Below, piece by piece: positions 1-4,255 of a DNA stretch of 6,349 bases. The notes beneath the pieces were generated by a model. The model worked only from the letters and a program-made list of their open reading frames with translations, was not told the DNA's origin and did no database searches. Position 1 is the first letter of the stretch, and the number at the start of each line of letters is the position of its first letter. This stretch comes from Lachnospiraceae bacterium (GTDB taxonomy: Bacteria > Bacillota > Clostridia > Lachnospirales > Lachnospiraceae): assembly GCA_017958465.1 (NCBI GenBank), contig JAGDCQ010000066.1, positions 1 through 6,349 on the forward strand. The letters are read 5' to 3'. A program made the position numbers and the translations under genes.

Positions 1-668
1 CCGCCTGTAAGCACGTAATACCGGCTGTCCGGCTTTCCGTAAACGGAGCTTAAATTATCAAGAGAAGGGTCAAAATAAACAGTGCCAGGTATATTTAACC
101 CGTGTTTTTCAAGGTTGCTCCGCACAAGGGCAGCAACTGTCCCATCGTCCTCCGTTTTAATCTCCCTGAAAGGTGTGTGGCCGCTGCAGCGCTGGAACGC
201 AACTCTCGGTTCCCCGTTCTCAAGATATATGATGCCGCAGCGCTCAAACCCGTTTTTTGCGAGAGCCCCCTGCATCACGGTGTTATCCCTGTGTGTATCG
301 ATGCGGATGTTGTCCGCAAACCTGCCCGCAAAAGCGGCTGCCTGCTCCAAAACTCCGCGCACGGTCCCGTCCCCGGCTATCCGGTGAATAGTAATATAGT
401 GGGCGTCGTTTAGCCATTTCCCGTCTTCTATGTACGCATACGTAGGGTCATCACCCTTGCACAGCGCAAAAACGCCGTGGATCGCGTCTTCCCCGCACAA
501 CACATGACAGATGCCCTTCTCTATATCTTCTTTTATCAGTTCCGGCGCGGGATGGGTATTGCGCCACTGGTTCGGGTTGCCGGTCCTTTTCATAAAATCC
601 CTCGCGATCCCGTATATGGCCATTATCCTTTCAAAATCCGCAGGCTCCGCCTTTCTTACCGTCAGCAT
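1..668 (-). CDS. Tandem GNAT-GNAT N-acetyltransferase fusion, 3' end cut by the window edge
   Basis: Acetyl-CoA-dependent acyltransferase of the GNAT superfamily; the acceptor is unknown. The reading frame stays open to base 1, giving 222 visible residues. Residues 1-160 form a complete GNAT domain: it opens with LTVRKAEPADFERIMAIY, has a central HYITIHRIAGDGTVRGVLEQ acetyl-CoA-loop region (about 90-109), then IRIDTHRDN (121-129) and the closing NGFERCGIIYLENGEPRVAF segment (139-158). From about residue 165 a second GNAT begins (FREIKTEDDGTVAALVRSNL, then GLNIPGTVYFDPSLDNLSSVY), which is the usual N-terminal half of another Firmicutes GNAT group; its acetyl-CoA-binding half lies outside the window. 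The ATG at 666-668 is preceded by an AGAGG site. The start lies 11 bp after the stop of the radical SAM gene, so the two are almost certainly cotranscribed. The fold call is firm; the role in the cluster is inference (substrate acetylation, self-resistance, or unrelated cargo). Confidence 0.9.
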   Translation of the reverse strand, partial: MLTVRKAEPADFERIMAIYGIARDFMKRTGNPNQWRNTHPAPELIKEDIEKGICHVLCGEDAIHGVFALCKGDDPTYAYIEDGKWLNDAHYITIHRIAGDGTVRGVLEQAAAFAGRFADNIRIDTHRDNTVMQGALAKNGFERCGIIYLENGEPRVAFQRCSGHTPFREIKTEDDGTVAALVRSNLEKHGLNIPGTVYFDPSLDNLSSVYGKPDSRYYVLTG

Positions 669-679
669 GTTTACCTCTT

Positions 680-1702
680 TCAATCTGCTTTAATTCTTGC
701 GCACGCGGGTGATTCGTAGATCTTTCCGTGCACAAAATAATTATAGGACCTGCAGCCGCCGGCGCAGTATTTTCCCATCTCGCAGGTGCTGCATTTGCCC
801 GTCAGGAGCTCCGGCTTAAACTTCCTGTTGTAGGCGAAGGCGTCAGGATCGTCCCATATCTCTGCAAGTGTCTTTTCACGCAGGTTTCCTTCTATAAACT
901 CATCATCATACATGGATTCGCAGCCGCGCACGTTCCCGACGCTGTCGATGCCGATGCCCGTAAGACCCGCCGTGCAGCCACCGAAAGGCGCGCCTCCGTT
1001 GCGCACGCCGCGGACTCTGTTATCGTTTTCGGTGTAATAGCCGATGTTATGCGCAACGCCCATCGCAAAGGGGACTGAATACATATGATCCTCGACGAAT
1101 TGAATAACCTTTGCAAAGTCGAAAGCAAAATCTATCCCGGCTTTTGCGGCATTTCCCATGGGCGAGCAGGCCTGGAGCTGCCATGCGAAGATGTTGAAAT
1201 CCTTCACTATCTCAAAAAAGTCCTCGAGGCGGGCGGCATTTTCATGGTTCAGGGTCGTGATCACCGAAACATGGATGCCGGCAGCAGTCAGCATCTCTAT
1301 CGCCCTGACTGCCCTGTCGTAACTGCCTTCCTGCCTGTATTTGTCGTGCACATCCCGCGGTCCGTCGAGTGAGACCGCCACAGACTCGATATTAAGCTCC
1401 TTAAGCCTGTTTATGTGCTCTTCCCTGAAGAGAAATCCGTTTGTTATGATACAGGTCACGATCCCCCGGGAAGTGAGCGCCTCCACCACTGTATCCCAGT
1501 CCTTTCGCATAAAGACCTCGCCGCCGATGAGCGAAACGCGCCTGCAGCCAAGGTTTTTAAGCTGTTCCGCAACGTTTATGCACTCTTCTGTTGTAAGCTC
1601 GTTCTCGCGTTTTTGCCCGTTCACTCCGGAGCCGCAGTATTTGCAGGAGAAGCAGCAGCCAAGCGTTATCTCCCATACACAATGCCTTAATCTGTATTTC
1701 AT
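680..1702 (-). CDS. Radical SAM/SPASM domain protein, candidate peptide-modifying maturase
   Basis: Radical SAM enzyme of 340 residues with a C-terminal SPASM domain, the architecture of peptide/protein maturases such as PqqE, AlbA and anSME. The 4Fe-4S/SAM motif CxxxCxxC is C16, C20, C23 (CCFSCKYC), and an IGGE segment (59-62) matches the SAM-contacting GGE motif. SPASM cysteines are visible at C243 (FGGCTAG), C261 (RGCES), C304 and C307 (KCSTC), C313 and C317 (YCAGGC) and C334, enough to hold two auxiliary clusters. I place the start at the ATG at 1700-1702, with GTGGGG upstream. An in-frame TTG at 1756 would add 18 residues, but it falls inside the loop of a predicted hairpin and is less likely. 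No RRE-like (PqqD) N-terminal extension is present. The gene follows the (V/A)Y(A/N)GP repeat protein by 84 bp and precedes the GNAT fusion by 11 bp. Family: near certain. Substrate being the upstream repeat protein: inferred from position. Confidence 0.93.
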   Translation of the reverse strand: MKYRLRHCVWEITLGCCFSCKYCGSGVNGQKRENELTTEECINVAEQLKNLGCRRVSLIGGEVFMRKDWDTVVEALTSRGIVTCIITNGFLFREEHINRLKELNIESVAVSLDGPRDVHDKYRQEGSYDRAVRAIEMLTAAGIHVSVITTLNHENAARLEDFFEIVKDFNIFAWQLQACSPMGNAAKAGIDFAFDFAKVIQFVEDHMYSVPFAMGVAHNIGYYTENDNRVRGVRNGGAPFGGCTAGLTGIGIDSVGNVRGCESMYDDEFIEGNLREKTLAEIWDDPDAFAYNRKFKPELLTGKCSTCEMGKYCAGGCRSYNYFVHGKIYESPACARIKAD

Positions 1703-1732
1703 TTTATACCCCACGTTTTTGAATATATCCTT

Positions 1733-1766
1733 AAAATAAGACTGCGCCGTATGCAACAGCGCAGTC
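1733..1766 (-). terminator. Hairpin with T-rich tail between the repeat protein and radical SAM genes (likely attenuator)
   Basis: On the minus strand a perfect 8-bp stem (GACTGCGC / GCGCAGTC, arms 1759-1766 and 1740-1747) encloses an 11-nt loop and is followed by TTATTTT (1739-1733). An alternative 6-bp stem (CAACAG / CTGTTG) overlaps its 5' arm. The T tract is interrupted, so partial termination is more plausible than full. This would let the small upstream gene be made in excess over the enzyme, as is common in RiPP operons. Termination strength is inferred, not measured. Confidence 0.6.
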
Positions 1767-1786
1767 TGTTGTTTTGCAAAATGATC

Positions 1787-2416
1787 TCAGACGAGATATG
1801 TTCCTCCGGGTGCAGACGGAACCCTCGGCGAGCCGCATTCCGTACAGAACCTTCCGGTGTTCATCGCACCGCACGTGCCGCACTTCCAGGCTTCCTTTGG
1901 CAGGTCTTCGGGCACTGCCCGGTCCTCGGCCGGCTTACCGTCAACCACCTTCATTTCCCCTTTTTCAGCCTGTTCCTGCATAGTCATCCCCTGAGGGAAC
2001 TGGAATCCGCCCTGATCCTGCATCCTTACAGGGCCTGCATAAACGAACATCATAGGGAACGGGTTGCTCATCTGCGGGCCTGCGTAGGCCGTCATAAACT
2101 CCTGGGGCGGGATCGGAGGCGCAGGTTTATCTTCTTCAGCGTGATTTGCAGGATACTCAGCCCCTTCGTTTGCCTCAGTGTCTTCGGGATCCGGCTCTGC
2201 GGGGCCGTTATAAACGTCCTCGATATCCGCCTCCGGCAGCACGGGACCTGCGTAAACAGGTGCGATCGGTTCCTGCATTTCCGGACCCGCGTAAACACTT
2301 TCTATCGGCTCCGGCTTCGTGAGCTTGCTCCTCTTCTTCTCAAAATATTCGGGCCCTGCATAAACACAGGCGACCGGCTTTACTATTTTTTTGAATATCT
2401 TTTCGAAAAGTCCCAT
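1787..2416 (-). CDS. Repeat protein with six (V/A)Y(A/N)GP motifs and a C-terminal zinc ribbon; candidate radical SAM substrate
   Basis: A 209-residue acidic, proline-rich, probably largely disordered protein that I do not recognise as a named family. Residues 1-14 (MGLFEKIFKKIVKP) form a cationic amphipathic helix. Then come six copies of a five-residue motif: VYAGP at 18-22, 41-45, 54-58, VYNGP at 68-72, AYAGP at 110-114 and VYAGP at 125-129. Between copies four and five is an E/D/P-rich linker (about 73-105). After a Met/Gln-rich stretch (132-149), residues 177-195 form a zinc ribbon with Cys pairs C179/C182 and C191/C194 (WKCGTCG...FCTECG). No signal peptide or membrane segment is seen. 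The ATG at 2414-2416 has a strong GGAGGG site 6-7 bases upstream and its own promoter. The SPASM radical SAM gene follows directly. Inference: the Tyr-Ala-Gly-Pro sites are modified by that enzyme, which would make this a multi-core RiPP-like precursor; the length and ribbon are unusual for one. Alternative: a scaffold or adaptor whose motifs are binding sites. Confidence 0.85.
   Translation of the reverse strand: MGLFEKIFKKIVKPVACVYAGPEYFEKKRSKLTKPEPIESVYAGPEMQEPIAPVYAGPVLPEADIEDVYNGPAEPDPEDTEANEGAEYPANHAEEDKPAPPIPPQEFMTAYAGPQMSNPFPMMFVYAGPVRMQDQGGFQFPQGMTMQEQAEKGEMKVVDGKPAEDRAVPEDLPKEAWKCGTCGAMNTGRFCTECGSPRVPSAPGGTYLV
2030..2365 (-). repeat. Six dispersed in-frame copies of a (V/A)Y(A/N)GP coding motif
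   Basis: The 15-base copies lie at 2351-2365, 2282-2296, 2243-2257, 2201-2215, 2075-2089 and 2030-2044. Spacing is irregular (39 to 126 bases start to start) and the flanking residues are not conserved. Val is GTT in all five Val copies, while Tyr (TAT/TAC), Ala (GCA/GCG), Gly (GGG/GGT/GGC) and Pro (CCC/CCG/CCT) codons vary. The conserved unit is therefore the peptide, not the DNA. Confidence 0.9.
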
Positions 2417-2434
2417 TTGTTACCCTCCGTTTCA

Positions 2435-2466
2435 GGAACGCTGTAAAGCATGATCCCAAGCGTTCC
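2435..2466 (-). promoter_or_regulatory. 8-bp perfect inverted repeat in the leader of the repeat-protein gene
   Basis: GGAACGCT (minus strand, 2466-2459) and AGCGTTCC (2442-2435) form a perfect 8-bp inverted repeat with a 16-nt loop. It sits between the predicted transcription start (about 2479) and the Shine-Dalgarno at 2422-2427. It could be an RNA hairpin controlling translation or mRNA stability, or an operator for a dimeric regulator. No T tract follows, so it is not an intrinsic terminator. The inverted repeat is seen directly; the function is inferred. Confidence 0.5.
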
Positions 2467-2485
2467 GCGCATTATGATCATCTTG

Positions 2486-2514
2486 ATTATATTGCATGGA
2501 TGCCTGTTTTGCAA
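2486..2514 (-). promoter_or_regulatory. Sigma-A-type promoter for the repeat protein / radical SAM / GNAT operon
   Basis: On the minus strand a TTGCAA box (2514-2509, 4 of 6 matches to TTGACA) is followed after exactly 17 bases by a perfect TATAAT (2491-2486). Transcription should begin near 2479, leaving a leader of about 60 bases before the ATG at 2416. It lies in the gap right after the epimerase stop (2523), so the three-gene set to its left has its own start of transcription. Confidence 0.75.
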
Positions 2515-2522
2515 TAAAGGTT

Positions 2523-3545
2523 TTAAACCTCCTGCTTTGCCTTCTCAAGGGCGGCTATCACCTTATCGCAATATTCGTCGAACTCCGGATCCTCAACCTG
2601 AAGCTCCGGGTGGCTCATCACATAGTCAAGGGAAATGCGCACACCTTCGTCAAACCGCACATTTGTGCACATATCGGGCACCGTTCGCTTAAGCTTTGTG
2701 TTGTCGAACACAACGGAGACAGACTTGTCGCCGATAAGGCTCCCTTCGAAGTCGTAGCCGTATTTTTCGCCGGTCCTCGCAAGGAATTCCGAAGAAACGT
2801 AGTAAGGCTTGAACTCCACATCCAGCGCATCCGCGATGGTGGCGTAGATCTGGTTCCAGGTAAGGGTCTCGTCACCTGTGATCTGGAAAGCTTCGCCTAT
2901 GGCATGGCGGTTGCCCATCAGGCCTGTGTAGCCCGTTGCAAAGTCCGTGTTGAAAGTCATGGTCCAAAGCGATGTCCCGTCGCCCTGAATGATAACAGGC
3001 TTGCCCTCCAGCATCCTCTTGATCACCTGCCACGATCCCTTGTTGCCGTGCACGCCGAGAGGGATGTTCTTCTCGTCGTAGGTGTGGCTTGGACGGACGA
3101 TGGTGACGGGGAAGCCTTCCTCACGATATTTCTTCATAAGGAATTCCTCACACGCGATCTTGTTGCGGGAGTACTCCCAGTGGGGGTTCGAAAGGGTCGT
3201 CCCTTCGGTGATGATATAGCCTGCCGCAGGTTTGTGGTATGCCGACGCCGAGCTTGTGAAGATGTACTGTTTTGTCTTCCCCTTGAAGAGCCTGTAATCC
3301 CGCTCCACATCCGCAACTCCGAAAGCTATGAACTCGCAGACAACGTCAAACGTCATCCCTTCGAGCGCTTTTGCGACGTCTGCTTCGTTGTGGATATCGG
3401 CGATGATCCTGTGGACGTCGTCCGGCACGTCGCTCTGCCTTACCCCGCGGTTGAGCAGCCAGACGTCCCATCCAAGCTCATTTGAGAGCTTTCTGACTAT
3501 AGCTGCGCTGATCTGTCCTGTTCCTCCGATAAACAATGCCTTCAT
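2523..3545 (-). CDS. NAD(P)-dependent epimerase/reductase, extended SDR family
   Basis: A 340-residue Rossmann-fold enzyme of the extended short-chain dehydrogenase/reductase type, probably acting on a nucleotide sugar or related metabolite in the cytosol; the exact substrate cannot be read from sequence. The N-terminal nucleotide-binding loop is GGTGQIS (7-13). The catalytic features are TSSAS (97-101) and the YxxxK pair Y125/K129 (YSRNK), followed by VRPSHTY (150-156). The C-terminal half carries the variable substrate domain. Length and layout fit the NAD-dependent epimerase/dehydratase family, including the CSP41-like branch common in Firmicutes. The ATG at 3543-3545 is preceded by AAAGGAGGG at good spacing. 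No terminator is seen after its stop, so transcription may run into the next operon. It is separated from the phosphoesterase by 132 bp containing tandem repeats. Family is secure; a link to the radical SAM cluster is not shown. Confidence 0.92.
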   Translation of the reverse strand: MKALFIGGTGQISAAIVRKLSNELGWDVWLLNRGVRQSDVPDDVHRIIADIHNEADVAKALEGMTFDVVCEFIAFGVADVERDYRLFKGKTKQYIFTSSASAYHKPAAGYIITEGTTLSNPHWEYSRNKIACEEFLMKKYREEGFPVTIVRPSHTYDEKNIPLGVHGNKGSWQVIKRMLEGKPVIIQGDGTSLWTMTFNTDFATGYTGLMGNRHAIGEAFQITGDETLTWNQIYATIADALDVEFKPYYVSSEFLARTGEKYGYDFEGSLIGDKSVSVVFDNTKLKRTVPDMCTNVRFDEGVRISLDYVMSHPELQVEDPEFDEYCDKVIAALEKAKQEV

Positions 3546-3583
3546 GTGTAAACCCTCCTTTGCCCCGGTGTACCTCCGGGTTC

Positions 3584-3676
3584 GTTATCCGGCCTTTTTT
3601 GAGTTGCCGTGATCGTTATCCGGCCTCTTTTGAGCTGCCGTTATTGATATCCACCCTACTGTAAGCTGCCGTGATC
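3584..3676. repeat. Three tandem 31-bp direct repeats
   Basis: Units run 3584-3614, 3615-3645 and 3646-3676 with no spacer. Units 1 and 2 match at 27 of 31 bases; unit 3 matches unit 1 at 23 and unit 2 at 22. The best-kept blocks are TATCC near the 5' end and TGCCGT near the 3' end (plus strand). The array ends one base before the stop codon of the phosphoesterase gene and fills most of the gap to the epimerase. There are no unique spacers, so it is not a CRISPR array, and no strong dyad lies within a unit. Function unknown. Confidence 0.85.
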
Positions 3677-3677
3677 T

Positions 3678-4223
3678 TCATTTTACCTCGTAAGCCATGT
3701 ATTCCGTGCCGTCCAGCTTTCGCCATGAAAAGCGGCCCTCCGAAAGCACTATATAACCCCGGGCCGAGTTTTCCTTTGGTATGGAGACCGAGCCCGGATT
3801 CATATACGTAAAGCTTTCATGCTCCTCGCATGCGGGTATGTGGGTGTGCCCGCACATGAGCACCGCCCCTTTGGCCATTGGAAGCGGGTTTTGCGCGTTG
3901 TAAACATGCCCGTGTGTAAGATATATCTCAACATTTCCGTTACTCAAAAAGCCGTAATCCGCAAGCACCGGGAACTCCAGCATCATCTGGTCCACTTCTG
4001 CTTCGCAGTTGCCGCGCACGCAGAGGATACTCTCCTTTCGCGCGTTAAGTAGCGCTGCGACCTTTTTAGGCGCGTAACCTTCCGGGAGGTCGTTCCTTGG
4101 GCCGTGATAGAGGATATCTCCAAGGAGCACGAGTTTGTCAGCCTTTTCGCGGTCAAAAGCTTCTAACATCTGTTCGCAATAAAAAGCGGACCCGTGTACA
4201 TCGGACGCAAAAAACAATTTCAT
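3678..4223 (-). CDS. yfcE: YfcE-type metallophosphoesterase (phosphodiesterase)
   Basis: A 181-residue cytosolic phosphodiesterase of the calcineurin-like superfamily, very close in motif order and length to E. coli YfcE (184 residues), an enzyme known to hydrolyse phosphodiester test substrates with metal ions; its natural substrate is not settled. Metal-binding motifs: D8-V-H10 (SDVHG), G35-D36 (LLGDILYHGPRN), G71-N72-C73 (RGNCEAEVDQM), H104-G-H106 and G125-H-T-H128. The family segment HGPRN.LPEGYAP is intact. Where YfcE has GNCD this protein has GNCE, a mild change. I chose the ATG at 4221-4223 because the metal-binding core starts right after it and AAAGGAC lies upstream. A TTG at 4259 would add 12 residues and overlap the rhamnosidase stop. 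The gene follows the rhamnosidase by 32 bp, so the two are probably cotranscribed. Confidence 0.95.
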   Translation of the reverse strand: MKLFFASDVHGSAFYCEQMLEAFDREKADKLVLLGDILYHGPRNDLPEGYAPKKVAALLNARKESILCVRGNCEAEVDQMMLEFPVLADYGFLSNGNVEIYLTHGHVYNAQNPLPMAKGAVLMCGHTHIPACEEHESFTYMNPGSVSIPKENSARGYIVLSEGRFSWRKLDGTEYMAYEVK

Positions 4224-4255
4224 GAGTTTAGTCCTTTCGTTTCCGGCGCGCATGA

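Noticed and set aside
1787..2416. Motif protein as a splicease (Tyr-Gly) or cyclophane-type precursor of a known class
   Set aside because: The motif is Tyr-Ala/Asn-Gly-Pro, so Tyr is not followed by Gly and the third residue has no beta carbon; it matches neither known recognition rule, so no class name is assigned.
1751..2446. A 231-residue plus-strand frame opposite the motif protein
   Set aside because: Arg/His/Cys-rich composition with no family features; the minus-strand frame has a promoter, a strong ribosome site, repeats at the peptide level and a zinc ribbon, so the plus frame is a shadow.
2496..3485. A 329-residue open frame on the plus strand
   Set aside because: It lies entirely opposite the well-supported epimerase gene, shows no recognisable motif, and is explained by codon bias on the other strand.
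3564..3580. Small inverted repeat CCCGG / CCGGG upstream of the epimerase ribosome site
   Set aside because: Only a 5-bp stem with a 7-base loop and no T tract after it; too weak to call a terminator or regulator.
3584..3676. Possible CRISPR array
   Set aside because: The three 31-bp units are contiguous with no spacers and are imperfect; no cas gene is present.
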